Part shown: in pieces, positions 14,274 to 28,021 of the stretch
How positions within the stretch are numbered: the first letter of the stretch is position 1
Layout of the letters: each line of letters begins with the position of its first letter
NCBI GenBank assembly: GCA_964016885.1
Contig: OZ024743.1
Coordinates: 174,763,706 to 174,827,705 of the forward strand
Source of the DNA: Eledone cirrhosa
Taxonomy: Eukaryota; Mollusca; Cephalopoda; Octopoda; Eledonidae
Direction: 5' to 3'
DNA: 64,000 bases
Made by a program: the position numbers and the translations under genes
The notes under the pieces: generated by a model
Told to the model about the DNA's origin: nothing
What the model saw: the letters and a program-made list of their open reading frames with translations, nothing else
Databases searched by the model: none

Positions 14274-16518
14274 TTTGAAATACTGTACCTATTATATGAG
14301 ATGTAGGAAGTCTTTCATATACTGTACCTGTTATATAGGATGTAGGTAGTCTTTGATATACTGTACCTGTTATATAGGATGTAGGTAGTCTTTGATACAC
14401 TGTACCTGTTAAATAGGATGTAGGTAGTCTTTGATATACTGTACCTGTTATATAGGATGTTGGTAGTCTTTGATATACTGTACCTGTTATATAGGATGTA
14501 GGTAGTCTTTGATATACTGTACCTGTTATATAGGATATAGGTAGTCTTTGATATACTGTACCTGTTATATAGGATGTAGGTAGTGTTTGATATACTGTAC
14601 CTGTTACATAGGATGTAGGTAGTCTTTGATATACTGTACCTGTTATACAGGATGTATGTAGTCTTTGGTATACTGTACCTGTTACATAGGATGTAGGTAG
14701 TCTTTGATATACTGTACCTGTTATATAGGATGTAGGTAGTCTTTGATATACTGTACCTGTTATATAGGATGTAGGTAGTCTTTGATATACTGTACCTGTT
14801 ATATAGGATGTAGGTAGTCTTTGATATACTGTAGCTGTTATATAGGATATAGGTAGTCTTTGATATACTGTACCTGTTATATAGGATGTAGGTAGTCTTT
14901 GATATACTGTACCTGTTATATAGGATGTAGGTAGTCTTTGATATACTGTACCTGTTATATAGGATGTAGGTAGTCTTTGATATACTGTACCTGTTATATA
15001 GGATGTAGGTAGTCTTTGATATACTGTACCTGTTATATAGGATGTAGGTAGTCTTTGATATATTGTACCTATTATATGAGATGTAGGAAGTTTTTGATAT
15101 ACTGTACCTGTTATATAGGATGTAGGTAGTCTTTGATATACTGTACCTGTTATATAGGATGTAGGTAGTCTTTGATATACTATACCTGTTATATAGGATG
15201 TAGTCTTTGATATACTGTACCTGTTATATAGGATGTAGGTAGTCTTTGATATACTGTACCTGTTATATGAGATGTAGGAAGTCTTTGATATACTGTACTT
15301 GTTATATAGGATGTAGGTAGTCCTTGATATACTGTACCTGTTATATAGGATGTAGGTAGTCTTTGATATACTATACCTCTTATATAGGATGTAGGTAGTC
15401 TTTGATATACTGTACCTGTTATATAGGATGTAGGTAGTCTTTGATATACTGTACCTGTTATATAGGATGTAGGTAGTCTTTGATATACTGTACCTCTTAT
15501 ATAGGATGTAGGTAGTCTTTGATATACTGTACCTGTTATATAGGATGTAGGTAGTCTTTGATATACTGTACCTGTTATATAGGATGTCGGTAGTCTTTGA
15601 TATACTGTACCTGTTATATGACATGTAGGAAGTCTTTGATATACTGTACCTGTTATATGACATGTAGGAAGTCTTTGATATACTGTACCTTTTATATAGG
15701 ATGTAGGTAGTCTTTGATATACTGTACCTGTTATATAGGATGTAGGTAGTCTTTGATATACTGTACCTGTTATATAGGATGTAGGTAGTGTTTGATATAC
15801 TGTACCTGTTACATAGGATGTATGTAGTCTTTGATATACTGTACCTGTTACATAGGTTGTAGGTAGTCTTTGATATACTGTACCTGTTATATAGGATGTA
15901 GGTAGTCTTTGATATACTGTACCTGTTATATAGGATGTAGGTAGTCTTTGATATAATGTACCTGTTATATAGGATGTAGATAGTCTTTGATATACTGTAC
16001 CTGTTATATAGGATGTAGGTAGTCTTTGATATACTGTACCTGTTATATAGGATGTCGGTAGTCTTTGATATACTGTACCTGTTATATAGGATGTAGGTAG
16101 TCTTTGCTATACTCTACCTGTTATATATGATGTAGGTAGTCTTTGATATACTGTACCTGTTATATAGGATGTATGTAGTCTTTGATATACTGTACCTGTT
16201 ATATAGGATGTAGGTAGTCTTTGATATACTGTACCTGTTATATAGGATGTAGGTAGTCTTTGATATACTGTACCTGTTATATAGGATGTCGGTAGTCTTT
16301 GATATACTGTACCTGTTATATAGGGTGTAGGTAGTCATTGATATACTGTACCTGTTATATATGATGTAGGTAGTCTTTGATATACTGTACCTGTTATATA
16401 GGATGTAGGTAGTCTTTGATATACTGTACCTGTTATATAGGATGTAGGTAGTCTTTGATATACTGTACCTGTTATATAGGATGTAGGTAGTCTTTGATAT
16501 ACTGTACCTGTTATATAG
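14031..16518 (+). repeat. 2.49-kb block, second copy
   Basis: Counterpart of 8,115-10,602. Its right part, from about 15.2 kb, is the source of or a sister to the 34-monomer family that follows. Confidence 0.87.
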
Positions 16519-19500
16519 GTTGTAGGTAGTCTTTGATATACTGTACCTGTTATATAGGATGTAGGTAGTCTTTGATATACTGTACCTGTTATATAGGATG
16601 TAGGTAGTCTTTGATATACTGTACATGTTATATAGGATGTAGGTAGACTTTGATATACTGTACCTGTTACATAGGATGTAGGTAGTCTTTGATATACTGT
16701 ACCTGTTACATAGGATGTAGGTAGTCTTTCATATACTGTACCTGTTATATAGGATGTAGGTAGTCTTTGATATACTGTACCTGTTATATAGGATGTAGGT
16801 AGTCTTTGATATACTGTACCTATTATATAGGATGTAGGTAGTCTTTGATATACTGTACCTGTTATATAGGATGTAGGTAGTCTTTGATATACTGTACCTG
16901 TTATATAGGATGTAGGTAGTCTTTGATATACTGTACCTGTTATATAGGATGTAGGTAGTCTTTGATATACTGTACCTGTTATATAGGATGTAGGTAGTCT
17001 TTGAAATACTGTACCTATTATATGAGATGTAGGAAGTCTTTCATATACTGTACCTGTTATATAGGATGTAGGTAGTCTTTGATATACTGTACCTGTTATA
17101 TAGGATGTAGGTAGTCTTTGATATACTGTACATGTTATATAGGATGTAAGTAGTCTTTGATATACTGTACCTGTTACATAGGATGTAGGTAGTCTTTGAT
17201 ATACTGTACCTGTTACATAGGATGTAGGTAGTCTTTCATATACTGTACCTGTTATATAGGATGTAGGTAGTCTTTGATATACTGTACCTGTTATATAGGA
17301 TGTAGGTAGTCTTTGATATACTGTACCTATTATATAGGATGTAGGTAGTCTTTGATATACTGTACCTGTTATATAGGATGTAGGTAGTCTTTGATATACT
17401 GTACCTGTTATATAGGATGTAGGTAGTCTTTGATATACTGTACCTGTTATATAGGATGTAGGTAGTCTTTGATATACTGTACCTGTTACATAGGATGTAG
17501 GTAGTCTTTGATATACTGTACCTGTTATACAGGATGTATGTAGTCTTTGGTATACTGTACCTGTTACATAGGATGTAGGTAGTCTTTGATATACTGTACC
17601 TGTTATATAGGATGTAGGTAGTCTTTGATATACTGTACCTGTTATATAGGATGTAGGTAGTCTTTGATATACTGTACCTGTTATATAGGATGTAGGTAGT
17701 CTTTGATATACTGTAGCTGTTATATAGGATGTAGGTAGTCTTTGATATACTGTACCTGTTATATAGGATGTAGGTAGTCTTTGATATACTGTACCTGTTA
17801 TATAGGATGTAGGTAGTCTTTGATATACTGTACCTGTTATATAGGATGTAGGTAGTCTTTGATATACTGTACCTGTTATATAGGATGTAGGTAGTCTTTG
17901 ATATACTGTACCTGTTATATGAGATGTAGGAAGTCTTTGATATACTGTACTTGTTATATAGGATGTAGGTAGTCCTTGATATACTGTACCTGTTATATAG
18001 GATGTAGGTAGTCTTTGATATACTATACCTCTTATATAGGATGTAGGTAGTCTTTGATATACTGTACCTGTTATATAGGATGTAGGTAGTCTTTGATATA
18101 CTGTACCTGTTATATAGGATGTAGGTAGTCTTTGATATACTGTACCTCTTATATAGGATGTAGGTAGTCTTTGATATACTGTACCTGTTATATAGGATGT
18201 AGGTAGTCTTTGATATACTGTACCTGTTATATAGGATGTCGGTAGTCTTTGATATACTGTACCTGTTATATGACATGTAGGAAGTCTTTGATATACTGTA
18301 CCTGTTATATGACATGTAGGAAGTCTTTGATATACTGTACCTTTTATATAGGATGTAGGTAGTCTTTGATATACTGTACCTGTTATATAGGATGTAGGTA
18401 GTCTTTGATATACTGTACCTGTTATATAGGATGTAGGTAGTGTTTGATATACTGTACCTGTTACATAGGATGTATGTAGTCTTTGATATACTGTACCTGT
18501 TACATAGGTTGTAGGTAGTCTTTGATATACTGTACCTGTTATATAGGATGTAGGTAGTCTTTGATATACTGTACCTGTTATATAGGATGTAGGTAGTCTT
18601 TGATATAATGTACCTGTTATATAGGATGTAGATAGTCTTTGATATACTGTACCTGTTATATAGGATGTAGGTAGTCTTTGATATACTGTACCTGTTATAT
18701 AGGATGTCGGTAGTCTTTGATATACTGTACCTGTTATATAGGATGTAGGTAGTCTTTGCTATACTCTACCTGTTATATATGATGTAGGTAGTCTTTGATA
18801 TACTGTACCTGTTATATAGGATGTATGTAGTCTTTGATATACTGTACCTGTTATATAGGATGTAGGTAGTCTTTGATATACTGTACCTGTTATATAGGAT
18901 GTAGGTAGTCTTTGATATACTGTACCTGTTATATAGGATGTCGGTAGTCTTTGATATACTGTACCTGTTATATAGGGTGTAGGTAGTCATTGATATACTG
19001 TACCTGTTATATATGATGTAGGTAGTCTTTGATATACTGTACCTGTTATATAGGATGTAGGTAGTCTTTGATATACTGTACCTGTTATATAGGATGTAGG
19101 TAGTCTTTGATATACTGTACCTGTTATATAGGATGTAGGTAGTCTTTGATATACTGTACCTGTTATATAGGTTGTAGGTAGTCTTTGATATACTGTACCT
19201 GTTATATAGGATGTAGGTAGTCTTTGATATACTGTACCTGTTATATAGGATGTAGGTAGTCTTTGATATACTGTACATGTTATATAGGATGTAGGTAGAC
19301 TTTGATATACTGTACCTGTTACATAGGATGTAGGTAGTCTTTGATATACTGTACCTGTTACATAGGATGTAGGTAGTCTTTCATATACTGTACCTGTTAT
19401 ATAGGATGTAGGTAGTCTTTGATATACTGTACCTGTTATATAGGATGTAGGTAGTCTTTGATATACTGTACCTATTATATAGGATGTAGGTAGTCTTTGA

Positions 19501-21092
19501 TATACTGTACCTGTTATATAGGATGTAGGTAGTCTTTGATATACTGTACCTGTTATATAGGATGTAGGTAGTCTTTGATATACTGTACCTGTTATATAGG
19601 ATGTAGGTAGTCTTTGATATACTGTACCTGTTATATAGGATGTAGGTAGTCTTTGAAATACTGTACCTATTATATGAGATGTAGGAAGTCTTTCATATAC
19701 TGTACCTGTTATATAGGATGTAGGTAGTCTTTGATATACTGTACCTGTTATATAGGATGTAGGTAGTGTTTGATATACTGTACCTGTTACATAGGATGTA
19801 TGTAGTCTTTGATATACTGTACCTGTTACATAGGTTGTAGGTAGTCTTTGATATACTGTACCTGTTATATAGGATGTAGGTAGTCTTTGATATACTGTAC
19901 CTGTTATATAGGATGTAGGTAGTCTTTGATATAATGTACCTGTTATATAGGATGTAGATAGTCTTTGATATACTGTACCTGTTATATAGGATGTAGGTAG
20001 TCTTTGATATACTGTACCTGTTATATAGGATGTCGGTAGTCTTTGATATACTGTACCTGTTATATAGGATGTAGGTAGTCTTTGCTATACTCTACCTGTT
20101 ATATATGATGTAGGTAGTCTTTGATATACTGTACCTGTTATATAGGATGTATGTAGTCTTTGATATACTGTACCTGTTATATAGGATGTAGGTAGTCTTT
20201 GATATACTGTACCTGTTATATAGGATGTAGGTAGTCTTTGATATACTGTACCTGTTATATAGGATGTCGGTAGTCTTTGATATACTGTACCTGTTATATA
20301 GGGTGTAGGTAGTCATTGATATACTGTACCTGTTATATATGATGTAGGTAGTCTTTGATATACTGTACCTGTTATATAGGATGTAGGTAGTCTTTGATAT
20401 ACTGTACCTGTTATATAGGATGTAGGTAGTCTTTGATATACTGTACCTGTTATATAGGATGTAGGTAGTCTTTGATATACTGTACCTGTTATATAGGTTG
20501 TAGGTAGTCTTTGATATACTGTACCTGTTATATAGGATGTAGGTAGTCTTTGATATACTGTACCTGTTATATAGGATGTAGGTAGTCTTTGATATACTGT
20601 ACATGTTATATAGGATGTAGGTAGACTTTGATATACTGTACCTGTTACATAGGATGTAGGTAGTCTTTGATATACTGTACCTGTTACATAGGATGTAGGT
20701 AGTCTTTCATATACTGTACCTGTTATATAGGATGTAGGTAGTCTTTGATATACTGTACCTGTTATATAGGATGTAGGTAGTCTTTGATATACTGTACCTA
20801 TTATATAGGATGTAGGTAGTCTTTGATATACTGTACCTGTTATATAGGATGTAGGTAGTCTTTGATATACTGTACCTGTTATATAGGATGTAGGTAGTCT
20901 TTGATATACTGTACCTGTTATATAGGATGTAGGTAGTCTTTGATATACTGTACCTGTTATATAGGATGTAGGTAGTCTTTGAAATACTGTACCTATTATA
21001 TGAGATGTAGGAAGTCTTTCATATACTGTACCTGTTATATAGGATGTAGGTAGTCTTTGATATACTGTACCTGTTATATAGGATGTAGGTAG
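15222..21092 (+). repeat. 34-monomer (1,326-bp) higher-order repeats
   Basis: Three nested matches have offsets that are exact multiples of 1,326 bp. Bases 15,222-17,114 match 17,874-19,766 at 2,652 bp. Bases 18,368-19,766 match 19,694-21,092 at 1,326 bp. Bases about 15.75-17.9 kb match about 19.73-21.9 kb at 3,978 bp. The rare ATAGGTTGTAGG unit at 16,518, 19,170 and 20,496 shows the 2,652 and 1,326 spacing directly. TGTAAGTAG (near 17,147 and 21,125) and GTAGCTG (17,713 and 21,691) show the 3,978 spacing. This is the most regular higher-order periodicity in the window. Confidence 0.9.
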
Positions 21093-23344
21093 TCTTTGAT
21101 ATACTGTACATGTTATATAGGATGTAAGTAGTCTTTGATATACTGTACCTGTTACATAGGATGTAGGTAGTCTTTGATATACTGTACCTGTTACATAGGA
21201 TGTAGGTAGTCTTTCATATACTGTACCTGTTATATAGGATGTAGGTAGTCTTTGATATACTGTACCTGTTAAATAGGATGTAGGTAGTCTTTGATATACT
21301 GTACCTATTATATAGGATGTAGGTAGTCTTTGATATACTGTACCTGTTATATAGGATGTAGGTAGTCTTTGATATACTGTACCTGTTATATAGGATGTAG
21401 GTAGTCTTTGATATACTGTACCTGTTATATAGGGTGTAGGTAGTCTTTGATATACTGTACCTGTTACATAGGATGTAGGTAGTCTTTGATATACTGTACC
21501 TGTTATACAGGATGTATGTAGTCTTTGGTATACTGTACCTGTTACATAGGATGTAGGTAGTCTTTGATATACTGTACCTGTTATATAGGATGTAGGTAGT
21601 CTTTGATATACTGTACCTGTTATATAGGATGTAGGTAGTGTTTGATATACTGTACCTGTTATATAGGATGTAGGTAGTCTTTGATATACTGTAGCTGTTA
21701 TATAGGATGTAGGTAGTCTTTGATATACTGTACCTGTTATATAGGATGTAGGTAGTCTTTGATATACTGTACCTGTTATATAGGATGTAGGTAGTCTTTG
21801 ATATACTGTACCTGTTATATAGGATGTAGGTAGTCTTTGATATACTGTACCTGTTATATAGGATGTAGGTAGTCTTTGATATACTGTACCTGTTATATAG
21901 GATGTAGGTAGTCTTTGATATACTGTACCTATTATATGAGATGTAGGTAGTCTTTGATATACTGTACCTGTTATATAGGATGTAGGTAGTCTTTGATATA
22001 CTGTACCTGTTATATAGGATGTAGGTAGTCCTTGATATACTGTACCTGTTATATAGGATGTAGGTAGTCTTTGATATACTGTACCTCTTATATAGGATGT
22101 AGGTAGTCTTTGATATACTGTACCTGTTATATAGGATGTAGGTAGTCTTTGATATACTGTACCTGTTATATAGGATGTAGGTAGTCTTTGATATACTGTA
22201 CCTCTTATATAGGATGTAGGTAGTCTTTGATATACTGTACCTGTTATATAGGATGTAGGTAGTCTTTGATATACTGTACCTGTTATATAGGATGTCGGTA
22301 GTCTTTGATATACTGTACCTGTTATATGACATGTAGGAAGTCTTTGATATACTGTACCTGTTATATGACATGTAGGAAGTCTTTGATATACTGTACCTTT
22401 TATATAGGATGTAGGTAGTCTTTGATATACTGTACCTGTTATATAGGATGTAGGTAGTCTTTGATATACTGTACCTGTTATATAGGATGTAGGTAGTGTT
22501 TGATATACTGTACCTGTTATATAGGATGTATGTAGTCTTTGATATACTGTACCTGTTACATAGGTTGTAGGTAGTCTTTGATATACTGTACCTGTTATAT
22601 AGGATGTAGGTAGTCTTTGATATACTGTACCTGTTATATAGGATGTAGGTAGTCTTTGATATAATGTACCTGTTATATAGGATGTAGATAGTCTTTGATA
22701 TACTGTACCTGTTATATAGGATGTAGGTAGTCTTTGATATACTGTACCTGTTATATAGGATGTCGGTAGTCTTTGATATACTGTACCTGTTATATAGGAT
22801 GTAGGTAGTCTTTGCTATACTCTACATGTTATATATGATGTAGGTAGTCTTTGATATACTGTACCTGTTATATAGGATGTATGTAGTCTTTGATATACTG
22901 TACCTGTTATATAGGATGTAGGTAGTCTTTGATATACTGTACCTGTTATATAGGATGTCGGTAGTCTTTGATATACTGTACCTGTTATATAGGGTGTAGG
23001 TAGTCATTGATATACTGTACCTGTTATATATGATGTAGGTAGTCTTTGATAAACTGTACCTGTTACATAGGATGTATGTAGTCTTTGATATACTGTACCT
23101 GTTATATAGGATGTAGGTAGTCTTTGATATACTGTACCTGTTATATAGGATGTAGGTAGTCTTTGATATACTGTACCTGTTATATAGGATGTAGGTAATC
23201 TTTGATATAATGTACCTGTTATATAGGATGTATGTAGTCTTTGATATACTGTACCTGTTATATAGGATGTAGGTAGTCTTTGATATACTGTACCTGTTAT
23301 ATAGGATGTAGGTAGTCTTTGATATACTGTACCTGTTATATAGA
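21093..23344 (+). repeat. Array between the 34-monomer and alternating regions
   Basis: Continues the 39-bp monomer with no 35-bp units. The left part follows the 3,978-bp match to about 21.9 kb. It contains a TGACATG doublet ending at 22,371 and the usual downstream series. From about 22,935 it matches 61,067 onward. TTAAATAGG at about 21,270 is a single difference from the counterpart near 17,290. Confidence 0.8.
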
Positions 23345-23902
23345 ATGTAGGTAGTCTTTGATATACTGTACCTGTTATATAGGATGTAGGTAGTCTTTGA
23401 TATACTGTACCTGTTACATAGGATGTAGGTAGTCTTTGATATACTGTACCTTTTATATAGGATGTAGGTAGTCTTTGATATACTGTACCTGTTATATAGG
23501 ATGTAGGTAGTCTTTGATATACTGTACCTGTTATATAGGATGTCGGTAGTCTTTGATATACTGTACCTGTTATATATGATGTAGGTAGTCTTTGATATAC
23601 TGTACCTGTTACATAGGATGTAGGTAGTCTTTGATATACTGTACCTGTTACATGAGATGTAGGAAGTCTTTGATATACTGTACCTGTTATATAGGATGTA
23701 GGTAGTCTTTGATATACTGTACCTGTTATATAGGATGTAGGTAGTCTTTGATATACTGTACCTGTTATATAGGATGTAGGTAGTGTTTGATATACTGTAT
23801 CTGTTATATAGGATGTAGGTAGTCTTTGATATACTGTACCTGTTATATAGGATGTAGGTAGTGTTTGATATACTGTACCTGTTATATAGGATGTAGGTAG
23901 TG
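22935..23902 (+). repeat. Block repeated 38,132 bp away at 61,067-62,034
   Basis: Shared rare variants at constant offset 38,132 bp are AGGGTGTAGG at 22992/61124, GATAAACTG at 23048/61180, GTAATCTTTGATATAATG near 23198/61330, TATAGAATG at 23341/61473 and GTATCTG at 23797/61929. Copies part near 23,903. This is one of the longest-range precise matches in the window. Confidence 0.86.
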
Positions 23903-24537
23903 TTTGATATACTGTACCTGTTATATATGTTGTAGGTAGTCTTTGATATACTGTACCTGTTATATAGGATGTAGGTAGTCTTTGATATACTGTACCTGTT
24001 ATATAGGATGTAGGTAGTCTTTGATATACTGTACCTGTTATATAGGATGTAGGTAGTCTTTGATATACTGTACCTGTTATATAGGATGTACGTAGTCTTT
24101 GATATACTGTACCTGTTATATGAGATGTATGAAGTCTTTGATATACTGTACCTGTTATATAGGATGTAGGTAGTCTTTGATATACTGTACCTGTTATATA
24201 GGATGTAGGTCGTTTTTGATATACTGTACCTGTTATATAGGATGTAGGTAGTCTTTGATATACTGTACCTGTTATATAGGATGTAGGTAGTCTTTGATAT
24301 AATGTACCTGTTATATAGGATGTAGGTAGTCTTTGATATACTGTACCTGTTATATGGGATGTCGGTAGTCTTTGATATACTGTACCTGTTATATAGGATG
24401 TAGGTAGTCTTTGATATACTGTACCTGTTATATGTGATGTAGGTAGTCTTTGATATACTGTACCAGTTATATAGGATGTATGTAGTCTTTGATATACTGT
24501 ACCTGTTATATAGGATGTAGGTAGTCTTTGATATACT
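23345..24537 (+). repeat. Block with TATATGTTG, first of four
   Basis: Matches 26,535-27,727 at 3,190 bp (82 monomers including two 35-bp units). Landmarks are ACCTTTTAT, TTACATGAGATG, GTATCTG, TATATATGTTGTAGG, GATGTACGTAG, GAGATGTATGAAG, ATGGGATGTCGG, TATGTGATG and GTACCAG. Related copies lie at about 28.89-29.95 kb, one monomer shorter, and at 34,395-35,402. Small differences include AATGTACC at about 24,301 and AGTTTTTAAT at about 27,403. Confidence 0.87.
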
Positions 24538-25358
24538 ATACCTGTTATATAGGATGTAGTCTTTGATATACTGTACCTGTTATATAGGATGTAGGTAGTC
24601 TTTGATATACTGTACCTGTTATATAGGATGTAGGTAGTCTTTGATATACTGTACCTGTTATATAGGATGTAGGTAGTCTTTGATATACTGTACCTATTAT
24701 ATGAGATGTAGGAAGTTTTTGATATACTGTACCTGTTATATAGGATGTAGGTAGTCTTTGATATACTGTACCTGTTATATAGGATGTAGGTAGTCTTTGA
24801 TATACTATACCTGTTATATAGGATGTAGTCTTTGATATACTGTACCTGTTATATAGGATGTAGGTAGTCTTTGATATACTGTACCTGTTATATGAGATGT
24901 AGGAAGTCTTTGATATACTGTACTTGTTATATAGGATGTAGGTAGTCCTTGATATACTGTACCTGTTATATAGGATGTAGGTAGTCTTTGATATACTGTA
25001 CCTCTTATATAGGATGTAGGTAGTCTTTGATATACTGTACCTGTTATATAGGATGTAGGTAGTCTTTGATATACTGTACCTGTTATATAGGATGTAGGTA
25101 GTCTTTGATATACTGTACCTCTTATATAGGATGTAGGTAGTCTTTGATATACTGTACCTGTTATATAGGATGTAGGTAGTCTTTGATATACTGTACCTGT
25201 TATATAGGATGTCGGTAGTCTTTGATATACTGTACCTGTTATATGACATGTAGGAAGTCTTTGATATACTGTACCTGTTATATGACATGTAGGAAGTCTT
25301 TGATATACTGTACCTTTTATATAGGATGTAGGTAGTCTTTGATATACTGTACCTGTTA
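24482..25358 (+). repeat. 877-bp block with paired 35-bp monomers
   Basis: Reads identical, line by line, to 28,022-28,898 at an offset of 3,540 bp. It contains two 35-bp monomers seven units apart (24,543 and 24,812), an ACCTATTATATGAG unit, GTCCTTGAT, two ACCTCTTAT units and the TGACATG doublet. A copy with only one 35-bp monomer lies at about 30.3-31.1 kb. Confidence 0.9.
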
Positions 25359-26606
25359 TATAGGATGTAGGTAGTCTTTGATATACTGTACCTGTTATAT
25401 AGGATGTAGGTAGTGTTTGATATACTGTACCTGTTACATAGGATGTATGTAGTCTTTGATATACTGTACCTGTTACATAGGTTGTAGGTAGTCTTTGATA
25501 TACTGTACCTGTTATATAGGATGTAGGTAGTCTTTGATATACTGTACCTGTTATATAGGATGTAGGTAGTCTTTGATATAATGTACCTGTTATATAGGAT
25601 GTAGATAGTCTTTGATATACTGTACCTGTTATATAGGATGTAGGTAGTCTTTGATATACTGTACCTGTTATATAGGATGTCGGTAGTCTTTGATATACTG
25701 TACCTGTTATATAGGATGTAGGTAGTCTTTGCTATACTCTACCTGTTATATATGATGTAGGTAGTCTTTGATATACTGTACCTGTTATATAGGATGTATG
25801 TAGTCTTTGATATACTGTACCTGTTATATAGGATGTAGGTAGTCTTTGATATACTGTACCTGTTATATAGGATGTAGGTAGTCTTTGATATACTGTACCT
25901 GTTATATAGGATGTCGGTAGTCTTTGATATACTGTACCTGTTATATAGGGTGTAGGTAGTCATTGATATACTGTACCTGTTATATATGATGTAGGTAGTC
26001 TTTGATATACTGTACCTGTTATATAGGATGTAGGTAGTCTTTGATATACTGTACCTGTTATATAGGATGTAGGTAGTCTTTGATATACTGTACCTGTTAT
26101 ATAGGATGTAGGTAGTCTTTGATATACTGTACCTGTTATATAGGATGTAGGTAGTCTTTGATATACTGTACCTGTTATATAGGATGTAGGTAGTCTTTGA
26201 TATACTGTACCTGTTATATAGGATGTAGGTAGTCTTTGATATACTGTACATGTTATATAGGATGTAGGTAGTCTTTGATATACTGTACCTGTTACATAGG
26301 ATGTAGGTAGTCTTTGATATACTGTACCTGTTACATAGGATGTAGGTAGTCTTTCATATACTGTACCTGTTATATAGGATGTAGGTAGTCTTTGATATAC
26401 TGTACCTGTTATATAGGATGTAGGTAGTCTTTGATATACTGTACCTATTATATAGGATGTAGGTAGTCTTTGATATACTGTACCTGTTATATAGGATGTA
26501 GGTAGTCTTTGATATACTGTACCTGTTATATAGGATGTAGGTAGTCTTTGATATACTGTACCTGTTATATAGGATGTAGGTAGTCTTTGATATACTGTAC
26601 CTGTTA
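24578..26606 (+). repeat. 2.03-kb block, offset 5,719 bp
   Basis: Matches 30,297-32,325 at 5,719 bp (147 monomers less three 4-bp and two 1-bp deletions). It carries a 35-bp monomer, the TGACATG doublet and its downstream series through AGGGTGTAGGTAGTCATTG. One difference was noticed: GTATGTAG near 25,449 versus GTATATAG near 31,168. Confidence 0.88.
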
Positions 26607-27727
26607 CATAGGATGTAGGTAGTCTTTGATATACTGTACCTTTTATATAGGATGTAGGTAGTCTTTGATATACTGTACCTGTTATATAGGATGTAGGTAG
26701 TCTTTGATATACTGTACCTGTTATATAGGATGTCGGTAGTCTTTGATATACTGTACCTGTTATATATGATGTAGGTAGTCTTTGATATACTGTACCTGTT
26801 ACATAGGATGTAGGTAGTCTTTGATATACTGTACCTGTTACATGAGATGTAGGAAGTCTTTGATATACTGTACCTGTTATATAGGATGTAGGTAGTCTTT
26901 GATATACTGTACCTGTTATATAGGATGTAGGTAGTCTTTGATATACTGTACCTGTTATATAGGATGTAGGTAGTGTTTGATATACCGTATCTGTTATATA
27001 GGATGTAGGTAGTCTTTGATATACTGTACCTGTTATATAGGATGTAGGTAGTGTTTGATATACTGTACCTGTTATATAGGATGTAGGTAGTGTTTGATAT
27101 ACTGTACCTGTTATATATGTTGTAGGTAGTCTTTGATATACTGTACCTGTTATATAGGATGTAGGTAGTCTTTGATATACTGTACCTGTTATATAGGATG
27201 TAGGTAGTCTTTGATATACTGTACCTGTTATATAGGATGTAGGTAGTCTTTGATATACTGTACCTGTTATATAGGATGTACGTAGTCTTTGATATACTGT
27301 ACCTGTTATATGAGATGTATGAAGTCTTTGATATACTGTACCTGTTATATAGGATGTAGGTAGTCTTTGATATACTGTACCTGTTATATAGGATGTAGGT
27401 AGTTTTTAATATACTGTACCTGTTATATAGGATGTAGGTAGTCTTTGATATACTGTACCTGTTATATAGGATGTAGGTAGTCTTTGATATACTGTACCTG
27501 TTATATAGGATGTAGGTAGTCTTTGATATACTGTACCTGTTATATGGGATGTCGGTAGTCTTTGATATACTGTACCTGTTATATAGGATGTAGGTAGTCT
27601 TTGATATACTGTACCTGTTATATGTGATGTAGGTAGTCTTTGATATACTGTACCAGTTATATAGGATGTATGTAGTCTTTGATATACTGTACCTGTTATA
27701 TAGGATGTAGGTAGTCTTTGATATACT
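26535..27727 (+). repeat. Block with TATATGTTG, second copy
   Basis: Counterpart of 23,345-24,537. It leads into the 38-bp monomer at 27,811 and then a pair of 35-bp monomers at 28,083 and 28,352. Confidence 0.86.
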
Positions 27728-28021
27728 GTACCTGTTATATAGGATGTAGGTAGTCTTTGATATACTGTACCTGTTATATAGGATGTCGGTAGTCTTTGAT
27801 ATACTGTACCTGTTATATAGGATGTAGGTAGTTTTGATATACTGTACCTGTTATATATGATGTAGGTAGTCTTTGATATACCGTACCTGTTACATAGGAT
27901 GTATGTAGTCTTTGATATACTGTACCTGTTATATAGAATGTAGGTAGTCTTTGATATACTGTACCTGTTACATAGGATGTAGGTAGTCTTTGATATACTG
28001 TACCTGTTATATAGGATGTCG

